In this document: in pieces, positions 1-12,625 of the stretch
Numbering within the stretch: the stretch's first letter is position 1
Layout of the letters: the number at the start of each line of letters is the position of its first letter
Assembly: GCA_930367215.1 (NCBI GenBank)
Contig: OV884056.1
Coordinates: 286,050,067-286,114,066, forward strand
DNA: 64,000 bases
Direction of reading: 5' to 3'
Origin: Pollenia angustigena
Taxonomy: Eukaryota > Arthropoda > Insecta > Diptera > Polleniidae
Notes under the pieces: model-generated
Databases searched by the model: none
What the model was told of the DNA's origin: nothing
What the model saw: only the letters and a program-made list of their open reading frames with translations
Position numbers and translations under genes: made by a program

Positions 1-605
1 GTGTTTATTGGTTAAAAAAATGCAAAAAGTATCAAATGAACGAAGAACGGAAAAGAAAAGAAAGAAATACAATTTCCCTTATTTTCCCTTTTTGGTACTT
101 TTTTTCTCCCCATCGAAATGTCAAAAATTTTCTAGTAGCAGCCCATAATTTAATGTCTATGAACGCAGTAAAATGGTTTTGTAAAAAAGTACCAAACAAG
201 TTACCATTTCACCAATTAAGCGGTCATATTTCGAAAAAGTACCAAACTTATATTTTTGTATTTTATGTAAAGAATGTGATGTAATTTTTTTTCTATGCTT
301 ATTGGTTTTAAAAATGCAAAAATTACCACATTGACGAATAACGGAAAAATAAAAAAAAAAAAAATATTATTTCCCCTTTTTGGTACTTTTTTTCTCCCCA
401 TCGAAATGTCAACAATTTCAAGTAGCAGCCCATAATTTAATGTCTATGAATGCAGTAAAATGGTTTTGTAAAAAAGTACCAAAAAAGGTACCATTTCACC
501 AATTAAGCGGTCATATTTCCAAAAAGTACCAAATTTATATTTGTATTTTTAGATATGTGAGTAAAAAATTTGATATAATTTTTGTTTCTATGTTTAATGG
601 TTTAA
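1..605. repeat. ~290-bp tandem repeat, two copies plus start of a third
   Basis: A block beginning with attggtt and containing tggtactttttttctcccca followed by agtagcagcccataattta appears at about 7-294 and again at 301-587, with a spacing of 288-294 bp. The start of a third copy is visible at about 588-605. Each copy is peppered with aagtaccaa motifs. Reading frames through it repeat the same peptide and are products of the duplication, not genes. The family is not recognised. Confidence 0.75.
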
Positions 606-3158
606 AAGATAGTTGGGGTGAACGTTTCAAAATACAGGTTTTACCCTTTTGCTCCCCAAAAAGGGCAGAATTTCTAAAAAGTCCGCTTATTTTTTTAATG
701 AAAAACTATTAGTATTCAATTTCTATCGTATCGCTTTTAGTTAAGAAGATATGAGGTTAGCGAATTAAATTTTTTAATTCTCCTCAAATACTTTCAATTT
801 CTAATAAAAACCGTTAGTGGTCTTGTAAATTAACCTTCCATATGAAATTCTATCGAATTACCCCGAAGCTCATTTCAATGATTTTATTGGAATAAATCTC
901 ATATTCTAGGTAATTTAAATTTAAAATATTTATAAAATTTCAATTAATTTCTATAAGATATAACAAAAAAGGAATTAATTTAGAAAATAAAATGACACAA
1001 CTTGTTACACTCAATCAGAAATAAATTAGACGTTAAATAATTTTCTACAAATAAATATGAATATAATTTTTTATTAAAAAAACCACAAAAACCGCAATTG
1101 TTAACAGCAATCAAGATTATTTGAAATATTAATTTATGTATAATTAAAATAAAAAAGAGAATTTTTTTCTTTAAAGAAATTTGTTAAAAAATTTATAAAT
1201 AAAAATAAAAGAAATTTACAAAAATGTTAAGAAAGAAAAAGTAAATTTCAAACATCTGGTCATCATTGTACCAAAACCTTTCACAAAAAAAAAAAAAGAC
1301 TTTTGAATTATTTTTAAAAACAATTTGCTGATGAATTTATTTATTATTAAACCAAAAGAAATGTGTAAAAATATTTTGTCATTTCTAAATATTTTGTCTG
1401 TTTTCAATTTCTCTTAATGCGTTATTTTTTACACGTAAGCAAATTTTAAATACAGAAATTTATTTTAAGGTATTTTTGAAAAACAAGAAAATATATTTTC
1501 TTTTACACACGTTTTGCAGCAGTTACAAAAACCACAAATTTTAATGTGTGTAAAAGAAGATTATAAAAAAGATGCACTGAACAAAATTTGATTGTTAAGA
1601 ATTATGGTGGGCAATACCTACAGGGTGTAATCTCTCTTAACGGACACCTTCCCTAAGCGATCGCCTGCTTAAGACGGAAAAGCTTTCTATAGAGAAAACA
1701 TTTAGTTCTTTACGCACACTAAAGGCCTGCATAAATTTATTTTAAAATCAAACAGTGACACACAATGACTATGCGTTACTCTTCCTCATACAATTTAAAT
1801 AGTGTTGCGAGGGTACACGAATTTAAAGGAATACCCTCCAAACAGTATCTACTTGTTTCTTTCAAAACCTTTTAATGCATTACAAAATTATGCCTATACT
1901 CCTAGCATTTGAAAGTTGCCTCTTGTAGTCTGCGAGAATTTGTGATGCGTATGTGAAATACGCATACAAAGGCTTGCTGTTGCCAGTAATTGTTGTTGCC
2001 AATGTGGGGTCAAGTCAACACATGGGTTCCTTTTTCGGTGGTCGAGTTTTCAAAGTTTGTATACATACTCCAGTTTTTTTTTGTAGCTAAGCAAATCTAT
2101 TTTTCTACTAGCAATATTTTTGACAATCGGTCCTCTAACGCAGTGTTGTTGTAGAGTTTACCTTACCTTCTAGTAAATTCGCCTTGGTTGTAGTAGTTCG
2201 TAGTTTGATTCGAAGAATATTATGCCCAACAACCAAAAAGTATAATATCTGAATTAAGGTGCAGAAATTTAATCTCGATCCACACGATCCATTAAATTCA
2301 CAAAAAAAAATCTTTTTTTTTAAGCCGTTTAGAGCTCTATAAAATTATTGTTCCTTTTTGTTTGAAGTAAGACCGGCGTACCAAGAAAACCAATTAATCG
2401 AAGCCTCCTTGTGTTTTAAAAACATGCTTTTGAACTGGACGAAAATTAGAAAATCCAATACACTGCGCGTTAACTTTCGTTATCAATTGATTAAGTGAAA
2501 CTGAATAATTTTTTTTAAAGATCCAGTGAATTGGCCTATCAAATCATGCGATCTTAAGCTTTTAGTTTACTTTCTATGATTTATGCAAAGACTTGGCAAG
2601 TAGCACGAGATATGAACTAGAATGTTTGAAAAACTCTAAAATTAGACTTTCGGAATACATTTTATCGAGCCAGTAGCCAAAATCATTATCAAACTCAATG
2701 GCCCATTTCACCAATTCTATTTAAATTTATTCGTCAGCTTATTATTGCTTTGACCTACCGACCATTTAAAAAAAAAATATTTGTTAGGTATGAGGAATCC
2801 ATTTCTTTAAAACCCCCTTCCTAAATCCAAAACCAGCATTAATTTTGCTCCATATCAACTACTATTTTAAAGTATTGTTTGGCTCTATACGCCACTATTT
2901 GGCGATTGCACCAAATTCTTCATATAAAATCGTACAAAATACATTTCACTCTTGCTTTGCTTCATTGCCGTATGAAAAAAAGTAGTTTAAGCAAAATCAT
3001 CGTCGAATCAGTAGGTCTTCGCAAAACGACGGCTGAGTTTTTGTAAGACTGTGTTTTTTTCATGCAATTGTTTTTGTAGCAATTGTTTTTGATATCTTCA
3101 GCAGTTATAAACAAACAAAGGGCGTGGTGTTTTTTAATTGTTGTTTTTCTGCATAGAT
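606..3158. other. AT-rich DNA, no gene recognised
   Basis: No convincing coding region, RNA gene or bounded transposon was seen. A stretch at 1625-1670 contains cttaacggacaccttcccta. A related cttaacggacagcctccc recurs at 46915-46935. Such CGGACA-rich ends resemble terminal repeats of pogo/Tigger-type DNA transposons, but no partner end was found here, so this is only a hint. Confidence 0.4.
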
Positions 3159-3174
3159 CTAATAATTGGATCAT
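3159..3174. repeat. Target-site duplication, left copy
   Basis: The 16 bases ctaataattggatcat occur here and again at 6134-6149, exactly flanking the LINE insertion. A 16-bp perfect direct repeat abutting the simple-sequence tail of a retrotransposon is the standard mark of target-primed reverse transcription. Confidence 0.85.
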
Positions 3175-6133
3175 TTTTATTTATTTTATTTATTTAATAG
3201 ATAGATAAAATATATGTATGTATGTATTTACAGATATTTGAAGTTATACGTAATTCAGGAGTTAATATATACATGTATAATATTTATCTATAGATGGCTT
3301 AACATAGTATGTGTGAGCCAGATTGGCAAAGTAGATTTTTGGTTTTACAAGAAATTCATTACGTTAAATGATGTATACGATTACAGAGTATTAGATTATA
3401 CAAGAGTTTTAGATTATGCAAATTCATTTATTATAAATTTTCTGTATTTTAAGCAAGTATCTAAATAGTTAATAAGGGTGTTGTAGTTGTAAGTTTGGCC
3501 ATTAAGAATGTCCAAGACTTCCTCCAAGTTGAATTGTGATCGATTAAAATATTTAACTCGATATCCATTGTAAACAGGACAAATACCAATAATATGTAGA
3601 GTGTTTTCTGTTGCATCTAGGTTACAAATTGTGCAGAGACCAATTGACGTGCTTCGGAAAGCTCTAGCATTTATATCTAGAAGACCACCTCTTGCTTTTA
3701 TAAGTAGACTTGTAGCACGAGTCGGCAGATCTAAGGAATTAATTTCAAGCAAGGAGTAGTTCAGCTGAGAATATAAGTCGTGAAACTGAGAGTTTCTTGC
3801 ATCGGAGACAAGGTTTGAATTTTCTTATGTTTTAACTAGCAGTAAAATAGACTTGCTGTATTTGCAGAGAGGAACAGTGTTATTGGGTGTAGTATAATTT
3901 ATTTTGGAACACAAGTCCGTCCATTCCTCAGCCCAGAAAGTATGTTTGCCAATTATAATTTCGGCCAACCGGCGCGGCAACCTATTATATGGTAAATTGA
4001 GTATTTTGTTGATGTAATTGAAATGTAGTTTTAAGGTCTCCAAGAACAACGAATTAAGCCCTGTTTCTAGGAAGGGCATGTAGTTTGGAGTGTTCCTAGG
4101 CAGGAGGAGCATCTTCTTTATGAAAAAACGGAATAATTTTTCTACTGAATCATATTTTTTAAAACCCCATACTTGGGCTCCGTAGAACATTATTGAGAGA
4201 GAAGCAGCATTAAATATTTTGAGTTTATTTTTATTACTGATTTTTGGATGCATGATATATTTAGACCATGATGAGGCAATCGCCATTTTTGATGTTATTA
4301 GTTTTCTTTCCAAGTGATTTTGAAACGATAAATTAAAGCAGAGGTCAATACCCAAATACTTATATGAGTTTACTATTTCAATAACGTGTTCACCGTAATT
4401 CCATTTTAAACTTTTTGATAACCTTGTGCCACTACGAAAAACTAGGACTTTTGATTTAGCCAGATTAACTTTTAAATGCCACAAGTTGCAATAAGTATAC
4501 AGAGAGTTAATCATATTTTGAGGGCCATCCTGAGAATCCGAAATTAATACAATATCGTCAGCATACAAGAGTATTTTTACATTAAAGTCCTCAATACTCA
4601 CACCACCAGGGAGAATATCGGCTAAGTCATTTAAGTATAAAGCGAACAAAGTTGGACTCAGTATACATCCTTGTTTGACACCAAGTTTTACTTTAAGACA
4701 TTTTGAAAAAGTGTTATTAAACAGAACCTGACTAGTAATGTCTTCATACGAGTTTATTAGTATCCTTAATATTTTCGCAGACAATCCCATAGTTGACAGT
4801 TTATAAAATAAATCATTTCTTGGGAACAAGTCAAAAGCGCAGGAAAAATCAACAAAGAAGGTATAGGTATTTTTGCCAAGTAATTTATTCAGATGAACTA
4901 TATTAACAATATTAAATATGTTGTCGATAGTAGAATAATTTTTCCTAAATCCAGCTTGGTATTCATTAAGAACATTGTTTTTATCGATCCAGTCAGTGAT
5001 ACGATTCAAAAGCATACTATTAAAGATTTTACAGACTGTATTGATAAGTGACAAACCACGATAATTAGCGGGGCAGTTAGGATCACCTTTCTTAAAAAGA
5101 GTTATGAGAATCGAAGATTTGAAGCTAGCTGGGATCTTTTCTGTAAGAAATATTACATTCAGGACTGACAGAAGTTCATTTATAAAGTTAAAAGGGGCGT
5201 ATTTATAAAATTCGTAACTGATACCATCTTGCCCAGGTGCTTTATTTTCCTTCAGACCATTTAAAACAAAAACGAGCTCATGGAGTTCAAACGGTGAATC
5301 AAGAAATGGGTCTATATTGTATGGCAAACACCAGTAAAACGTGCTTATGGGGCCACTGTTCTCAGAAATACTGCTAAAGTGCTGAAAAAAGTCGTCTGCA
5401 TTTAAATTGCCACGTACTGTATATAACCGAGTTTTTAAGCTATTCGTTAATTTCCACCATTGTTTACTGGAACTTATTTGATTAAGTTGATCTAAATTTG
5501 AATTATAGTATTGTAGTTTGCTGTTCCGACATGCTATAAGGTATTTTGCTTTGGCGGCCATATACTTCAGTTTATTTGTATTGGTATGAGTTTTGCGATA
5601 CATTTTAAGGCTGTTATACATATTTTTTCTGAGACGGGCGCATTTCCAGTTAAACCATTTTTGCTGTGGCTCAAAATTATACATCGGTTTAGTTTTAACT
5701 GTAGCATCTAATATTTTTCTTCTAATACCTAGTAGTAAGTCATCAACTGATTCAGTTTGGTGTAAAGGGGGGGGAAGTGCAGAGCTGGCTTAAATTTTCA
5801 TTATATTTAGCTAAGTGATTTTTATTCCAATGTATTCTTTGTGGATATAAATTATGTTTATTAGGGGTATTTGTTGAAGGAATCTTAATAGTAAGTTTTA
5901 GAGGCATGTGGTCAGAATAAGGTTTACAAGCAATTTCAAAATCTTCAACAATCAATAGGAAGTCATGTGAGCAAATACAATAGTCGATTAAAGTGCTTCC
6001 TCTAGCACCATAAAAGCTTAAATCACCATCTACATCACCATCAATTCTACCATTCAGCACTATACCCCCCATGTTTTCGACCAGATCCATTAATTTTTTC
6101 CCTTTTACGTTAATAACACTATCCTTAGTGCAC
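3175..6133 (-). mobile_element. 5'-truncated non-LTR retrotransposon (LINE)
   Basis: This is a 2959-bp insertion on the minus strand, bounded by a perfect 16-bp target-site duplication. Its 3' end (low coordinates) finishes in a tail of AAAT/ATCT-type simple repeats at about 3175-3210. The body encodes the end of an AP-type endonuclease, a full reverse transcriptase and a C-terminal Cys/His motif. The endonuclease frame is open right up to the 5' junction, so the copy was truncated on insertion and lacks ORF1 and most of the endonuclease. The clean TSD indicates a fairly young insertion. The clade (Jockey/I/CR1-type group) was not resolved. Confidence 0.9.
3414..6132 (-). pseudogene. LINE ORF2: endonuclease C-terminus, reverse transcriptase, C-terminal Cys motif (broken)
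   Basis: Three blocks belong to one polyprotein. 6132-5752 is the end of an AP-like endonuclease with the GSTLIDY and SDHMPLKL motifs, expected to nick target DNA. 5684-3825 is a 619-residue block with reverse-transcriptase hallmarks: NYRGLSLINTVCKIF, AFDLFPRNDL, KQGCILSPTLFALYLNDL and the catalytic YADDIVLI. 3824-3414 carries a CTIC...H...C arrangement (roughly CX2C-X8-H-X4-C) like the zinc-knuckle-like ends of many LINE ORF2 proteins. Two lesions kill it. A run of eight C (minus strand, 5767-5774) shifts the frame; seven would keep it open. An in-frame TAA lies at 3825-3827, after which the same frame continues for 137 codons. No RNase H domain was seen. With the missing 5' part, this copy cannot encode active machinery. 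Confidence 0.88.
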
Positions 6134-6149
6134 CTAATAATTGGATCAT
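6134..6149. repeat. Target-site duplication, right copy
   Basis: Matches 3159-3174 exactly (ctaataattggatcat) and sits immediately outside the truncated 5' end of the LINE. Confidence 0.85.
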
Positions 6150-6180
6150 AAGCAAAAATAAAAAGACAACAAGAAAAAAA

Positions 6181-6732
6181 ACAAGTAAGAAAGTATAGTC
6201 GGTCAGCCCGACCATATGATACCCAGTGCCACAGTCTTTAAAAACACATTATGCTCATGTGTCCATATAAATATGGATTTATCTATGTTTAAAAAATCGG
6301 TTTGAAAGTTTGTGAGAGGCAGAAATTGTCCCCAACCTCCCCTTGTGATCATATTTTTGAAAAACCGTATAGCTTATGTGTACATATAGATATGGATCTA
6401 CCTATGTTTTAAATTTCATTAATATCAATTTGAGAGGCAGAAATTGCCCCTATTTCCCCTCGTGGTCCTATTTTTTTGAACAAATGCATGCCTTTGGTGT
6501 CCATAAAGATATGGTTCTATGTATGTTTTAAATTTCATGAAAATCGGTTTGATAGTTTCTGAGAGGAAGAAATTTCCACTTATCATCCCTCGTGGTCCTA
6601 CGATTCGGCCATTTTCAATAGGCTTGGTCCTTATGCCAATAAGAATCTATGTACCAATTTTAATCAAATTATCTCCAAAACTGCGACCTGTGCTTTGCGC
6701 ACAAGGTTACATGGACAGCCAGCCAACCTGCT
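6181..6732 (+). mobile_element. Family A dispersed repeat, copy 1 (truncated)
   Basis: Starts aacaagtaagaaagtatagt with a short palindromic segment (gtcggtcagcccgac). It continues through repeated blocks of the form tatgtgtccatataaatatg ... gagaggcagaaattg. The same layout recurs at 11709-12625. It is cut off at 6732 by a mariner fragment. Fly genomes carry many such nonautonomous repeats whose ends fold into small hairpins. Open frames in it are not genes. Confidence 0.65.
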
Positions 6733-7085
6733 AGCTATTTAGCTATTATCTTTTTGGCAACACTGGTTTAAACAGCTGACGCACGTTTCGTGTTTTGTTT
6801 CACTGTCAAACATCTTCAATTTGGTCTATAATTTAACCATGAATCGTCTTACAAACGAACAGCCCTTGCAAATTATTGAATTTTATTATCAAAATGCGTG
6901 CTCTGTTAATAAGTTCATAACGCGCTTCTTCCATTTTACGGTTAGTTAGTTAAGAAGCAGAATTGCCGATTTTGGAGTGAAGATCAGCCAGAAGCATTGC
7001 AAGAGCTACCGATGCATCCAAAAAAGTCACAGTTTGGTGCGGTTTATGGGCTGGTGGCATCATTGGACCGTACTTCTTGTTATTC
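6733..7085 (+). pseudogene. Mariner-like transposase fragment
   Basis: About 350 bp are nearly identical in places to the better-preserved copy at 48113-48988, including the left end (agctattatctttttggcaa) and the N-terminal coding stretch beginning near 6839. The pieces read MNRLTNEQPLQIIEFYYQNA (helix-turn-helix region), then KQNCRFWSEDQPEALQELP, then a frame change into WCGLWAGGIIGPYF. The segment with the first catalytic Asp and the whole C-terminal half are missing. It joins family A directly at its left side. It is a dead copy. Confidence 0.8.
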
Positions 7086-7261
7086 CTATGGGTTATGTTC
7101 ACCTTTTTATTGAATGAATGAAACTATTGTGCGACTTATTGCATAATATATGTAGAACAAAATGGAAATAATATGGCGAATATCATATACAATAATATGG
7201 CAAGTGTACGGGCCCCTTTACATTACCTGATAATTTCGTTTTTTAATCTTGGAATGTTTAA

Positions 7262-7580
7262 CAGCCGTACCTTAACAAGAGCGGATGGCTGAACGTTTTC
7301 TATCGCTTAGCTTTTACGCTGATATGCCATACCAGAGCAAGAGCGTCAACGTTGTGTCACGAAGTGTAGTGATAGCTTTCATGTTTAATAAAACACACAA
7401 ATTATAAATAAAAATAGAGATAAAAACCAAAAAGTAGCTAAATTGTCATTATTAATTAACACAAGCGGCAAACTTCACTACTAAACGAGCTGTCAAAATT
7501 GGTTTTCCAATTGCAAAGCGTTCAGGCCGCTCTATTGAAAAATTAGAAAACGCGTGCCGCTTTTGTCTACGTACGGCTGT
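7262..7580. mobile_element. Small inverted-repeat element (MITE candidate)
   Basis: The left end acagccgtaccttaacaaga and the right end (ending gtctacgtacggctgt) are imperfect inverted repeats of about 25 bp, followed by matching ttttcta segments. No target-site duplication could be made out, so the exact limits are uncertain. Confidence 0.45.
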
Positions 7581-8640
7581 AATATGCAAGTCTTAAGGAA
7601 ATCTTTGATTATTTTGTTTATCTTTCGTAAAACTATCATCGAATAAGAGAGCCGTAAATCTCTGTATAAATCATATTTTCAACAATTATACGTCAAGCAT
7701 TTCACGAGTTGTAAGAAAATGTCTACATACATGAGTCTCATACGATTCTTGACATGAAAGTCTTGTTAGATTACTTTTAACCACGTCTCAAACCATTTCC
7801 ACAACGATTGATAAAGCGTCTTTCGCTGTGCTATGGAAGAATTTCACTCGTGTTACAGTTGTTCCCATGTGCGGAAACTTCTATGATTATAAAATTCGGT
7901 CAATGACGATCAAAGACGCTCTTCATGAGACTCCCAGTAGCTCTTACACGATTGAAATTGCTATCTGGGTATGAAGTAATTATGTTTTTGTTTGAATGTT
8001 TTTTTTTATAAAAATCAAGCAAAAATTGTTTAAAAAAACTAAATTTTAAGTTGTCAGATTTTTTTACGATTTTTCGAAACGATAAAGACGATTTTTTTAT
8101 TTTTTCTCAGGAAACTGACGATTTTCTTACAAATAGGACCAGTCCAAACACGCTTGTAAAGAGTAGTCCACAAGGGACCAGGACTAGTCCAAAACTAACC
8201 CAAACGTATGGAAAAAACCTGGTCTATTTAACATTACGATTTCCTAGGAGAGGACCATATAGCCCACCTTTGGACCACTAAGGAGTAGTTTTAAAACTAC
8301 TCCATGGTATACTCAAGAGGATTAGTTTTGAAGTCGTTTAAAAACAAAAGCATGTCGTTAGAAAACGAAGAAATGTTGTCTCAAACACTTTTTAACAATG
8401 ACATGGTCCATTCTTGCATTACATCGGACCAGTCCATGGAGTAGTCCATTTTATCAAAATGGATCAGGTGGTCCAATTTTATTTGCAGGGTAATTACGCC
8501 TATCGTAAATATATAGTGAACGGAGTTTCCCTCGAATTTTTGCTTATGTTTTGATTTTATTAGAGAAATGGGAACAAATTTCAAGGGAGAATTTATTCAC
8601 CATAACGTTGAATATTTTTAAATATTTTCTGTAATTTAAT
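7581..8640. other. No gene recognised; accagtcc-rich stretch
   Basis: 7581-8040 holds nothing recognisable. From about 8140 to 8475 the short motifs accagtcc, tagtcc and ggaccag recur many times, in loose direct and inverted arrangement, around tagttttaaaactactcc (8286-8303), itself a near-perfect palindrome. This looks like degenerate simple sequence or an old inverted-repeat element. Confidence 0.4.
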
Positions 8641-11006
8641 TACACGCTGCTACATATGAGCACTTTTTTTTTATACTTGAAAAGCGACCTAATGTAGGTT
8701 ATAGACCTTTCTGAGTAGATCATAAGTCAATTTTAAAAAGTTCGGAAACACCCTCAAATTTCGGAGTTATTCCGAAAAAACCATTTTTGGGTAGGTTCGA
8801 GTACTTATGAACACGTAACTCAGTTGATTATTATCCGATTTTTATTTTTTAAACGGTTTCAGAAAGAAAAGACCTTTGCCTTTCTAAATGTATACACTTT
8901 TTTGGTATGTGTTTACAATTTTTGTAGTGATATTCTTAATTATATCGGATTTTAATTTGATTTTTTCTCGATTTTTCAAATTTGGTGCCATTTTTTTAAA
9001 TTAGTTTGTTTAGAAACATACCAATATGTATACACACTATTAAAGCTAATTTAGTTTTGAGTTAAACCAGCTTTCATTTCATAAAATCGAACAAAAAATA
9101 AAAAAGTTATTAAGATTTTTCAAAAGTGAAAAATTTAGCTTTTTCAAATATTGTTCAATAGACCGGGTCAACCTCCATAAAAAACAAAAATTATGCCAAT
9201 CTCCCCGTAGAATGAAAGATATGTCAATAAACTTTCTAAAAAAGGAAATATTTGTATTTTTTTCTGCTACACCCACAAATACAGCCCTTTTGGTTTTTTA
9301 TATATAGCGCTGCCATTTAAAGTCTTATCTCATCAAATCGCATATCGGTGTTCATGGCTTCACAGTGGCTTCATTTTTAACCCGACTTTAAAGTCTTGGC
9401 GCCACTTATGCCATCTCAGATCCTCAGCCCAAATTTTTTTGTTTTGTAAGCATTTTATGTCAATTGTAATATTTTTGAAAAAAAAAAAAACAAACGCAAT
9501 GACAAACCATACTTTGGTATGTAGAGTGTGTATAAGAAATAAATTGCTTATAATTTTGAAACATTTTAGAACATTGTTTAATTCATAAAAAAATTTAATT
9601 TATTATAATTTCAGAAAGTAAAGAACATTGTTAATACTTCCCTTTTAGTATATTTTTAATTTAAAGTTTACTTCGGAATAGTGAAGGGTATATTAAAATT
9701 CTGCATTACCAAGTGCAATGCACTCAAGTAATAAATAAATGTCAAAATACCAAACGGCAAAATTAAAACAAAACAATGTGCCAAAGTGTTAGCTGCATTC
9801 AAGCTAAGAAAAACGTATTAATAATTCCACTAGTGAGTACCGAAAAAAAAAATTTTGCCACAAATTGGGATACAGGAAGCAGTTCGTGAAACACCTGGAT
9901 ACACTTGGATTTTACACTAAAAATCAGTTTTTCCAAGAATAGCTTAAGCAGAAATAAAAGATAGTAAAAATGTTTATTGATTTCTAACCATAATTGTTCA
10001 TGATTGACAAAGCCATATTCTAGCCATAAACAATGATATCCGATACGATAAAATTGGACTTTAAATGACGATGCTGTATATATAAAACAAAAAGCGCTGA
10101 AAAAAAAACAATATTCCTGTTCTAGGGCGTGATTGATGAAATTTTTTTTTGGTTTGTATTGGCTTCTACCTGGTTAAATGTAATATGTAAGTGAAAAAGA
10201 AAGAGGGGCTTAATACTAAGTTTTAGAAGGACTTTTTTGACACGTGAAAAATTTGGGGTGAGGATCCGTCGGATTAAAAATGAAGCCACTGTCAAGCCAT
10301 GAACACCGATATGCGATTTGATGAGATAAGGCTTTAAATGGCAGCGCTATATATAAAAAACCAAAAGGGCTGTAATTGTGAGCGTAGCAGAAAAAAATAA
10401 AAATATTTCCTGTTTTAGAAACTTTATTGACATATCTTTCATTCTACGGGGAGACTGGCATAATTTTTGTTTTGTATGGAGGTTGACCCGGTCTATTGAA
10501 CAATATTTGAAAAAGCTAAATTTTTCACTTTTGAAAAACCTTAATAACTTTTTTATTTTTTGTGCGATTTTATTAAATGAAAGCTGGTTTAACTCAAAAT
10601 TAAATTAGCTTTAATAGTGTGTATACATATTAATATGTTTCTAAACAAAATAATTAAAAAAAATGGCACCAAATTTAAAAAATCGAGAAAAAATCAAATT
10701 AAAATCAGATATAATTAAGAATATCACTACAAAAATTGTATACACATACCAAAAAGTGTATACATTTAGAAAGGCACACGTCTCTTCTTTCTGAAACCAT
10801 TAAAAAAATAAAAATCGGATAAAAATCAACTGAGTAACGTGTTGATAAGTACTCGAACCTACCCGAAAATGGGTTTTCCGGAATAACTCCGAAATTTGAA
10901 GGTGTTTCCGAACATTTTAAAACTGATTTGAGATCTACTCAACAAGGCCTTCAACTTACACTAGGTCATTTTCCAAGTATATTTTCACTGTAGCACCGTG
11001 TTATCA
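8641..11006. mobile_element. Foldback element with ~0.8-kb inverted arms
   Basis: The left arm at about 8641-9438 is the reverse complement, with scattered differences, of the right arm at about 10245-11006. The spacer is about 0.8 kb. Landmarks: ttcggagttattccgaaaaa (left) against the reverse complement at 10870-10895, and a reading frame at 9079-9276 on the minus strand whose peptide is repeated nearly unchanged on the plus strand at 10378-10608. The matching peptides simply mirror the DNA symmetry. The left arm carries about 30 extra bases (about 9383-9413). No transposase was seen, so the element is nonautonomous, or a head-to-head duplication. Confidence 0.8.
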
Positions 11007-11245
11007 ACTGAACTAGTACTTGGGCTCATAAAACTAAATTATTGCCAAACAATTTGAAAACGACAAATATTCTTTCAAATTGAAAAAGCAAAATATGTTT
11101 AAAGTTCGAGATTCATTTAAAAATTTTTAAATGAGCCATAAATTTAAAATCGGTGGAAACCCATGATTTTTTATACAATTAACAAAATTATGATCTGATC
11201 TACTGTGTTTTAATTATTGAAAAAATTGTATATCATATCTCTGCG

Positions 11246-11461
11246 TGTATGCTAAGAGCCATTTTTCAATATGGTCACCTCTAACAAAACACGAAAATTG
11301 TTTAAACATATTATGGTTACTTTTACCACTTTATTTTCAACGGCAACCATAATATGGTTGAATTTAGTATGGTTTGAATTCCGCCATCAAGAAGCCACAA
11401 CTACATTATGGTTGCCTCTAAGCATTTTATGATTAAATATGACAATAATTTGCTTACACCA
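11246..11461. repeat. Family D repeat (ataatatggtt-rich), left part split by hAT insertion
   Basis: Holds repeated forms of cataatatggttg and continues on the far side of the hAT element at 18173-18430. Parallel sequence at about 27583-27830 has the same start (catttttcaatatKgtcacctc) and the same run of accataatatggtt blocks. Further copies or pieces lie at 55730-56640 and 61050-61180, often ending near cacgcagagaaaaa. The family was not identified. Confidence 0.55.
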
Positions 11462-11708
11462 CTTACAACTAGGGATGAAACGATACCTGTAATGTATCGA
11501 TACTTTTACTCGATGTGGTATCGCTCTTAAAGTATCGATGCGTACTTAGTATCGAAAAAAAAGTATCGATACTTACTTGTATCGGTTTGTATCATAAAAT
11601 AGTAGAAAGCAGCATTTAAAAACGTTCTTATTAGTGTTTTAGTGCTATACAATAAGAACATCGACTTGGGTTGCCAGATATCAAAAGTCAAATAACTGAA
11701 CAATAGAA

Positions 11709-12625
11709 ACAAGTAAGAAAGTATAGTCGACCATATGATACCCTACACCACAGTATTAAAAAACACGTCATGCTTATATGTCCATATAAATATGGATTTA
11801 TCTATGTTTATAAAACTTATTAAAATCGGGTTAAAAGTTTGTGAGGGGCAGAAATTGCCCCCTACCTCCCTTTGTGGTCCTATTTTTGAAAAACTGTACA
11901 GCTTATGTGTCTATATAGATATGGATCTATCTATGTTTTGAATATCATTAAAATCGGTTTAAGAGGCAGAAATTGGCCCTATCTCCCCTCGTGGTCCTAT
12001 CTTTTAAAAATAGGCTGAGTTCCTAAACATCATAATACTTTGCAGTCAAAGTCAAAAAAGTATCATAGAGTTTAACTATATCTAATTTGATTATTGTGTA
12101 AGCATCGATATTGTTTTTAGTGAACTTTGGTACATATAACATTGTAAAATTTTTCACGGTTGCTTGGTAGAAAGCACTTAAAAAAGCGAGTTGCTTTGCA
12201 ACTGATGTTTTGGAACTCACCCATACATCCCTTTTGTGTCCATGAAGATATGGTTCTATGTTAGTTTTAAATTTTGTTAAAATCGGTTTGATAGTTTCTG
12301 AGAGGAAGAAATTTCCCCCTATCTTCCCTCGTGGTCCTACCATTTGGCCCATTTTCAATAGGCTTGGTCCTTGAGTCAATAAGAACCTATGTCCCAAATT
12401 TTATCAAATTATTTCCAAAATTGCGACCTGTACTTTGCGCACAAGGTTACATGGACATCCAGCCAGCCTGCCAGCCAGCCGGACGGACATCGTTAGTTCG
12501 ACTCAGAAAGTGATTCTGAGTCTATCGGTATACTTTAAGGTGGGTCTAGGACCAATATTTTAAGCCGCTACATACATCAGCACAAATGCATAACACCCTC
12601 TCCACTATTGTGGTGTGGGTATAAA
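11709..12625 (+). mobile_element. Family A dispersed repeat, copy 2
   Basis: Begins aacaagtaagaaagtatagt and ends near ctattgtggtgtgggtataa. The beginning carries ataccctacaccacag, so the two ends are roughly inverted. The body matches copy 1 (6181-6732) and continues past the point where copy 1 is cut, through acatggacatccagcc. It is interrupted by a small inverted-repeat element at 12017-12218. Confidence 0.7.
12017..12218. mobile_element. ~200-bp MITE inside family A
   Basis: The left end gagttcctaaacatca (12017-12032) and right end tgatgttttggaactc (12203-12218) are 16-bp inverted repeats with one mismatch. Comparison with family A copy 1, which lacks this block between tcctattttttt and gtgtccataaagatatgg, supports an insertion here. 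Confidence 0.65.

Noticed and set aside
9079..10608. Two near-identical 65-76-codon frames on opposite strands
   Set aside because: Mirror images produced by the foldback arms; no recognisable domain.
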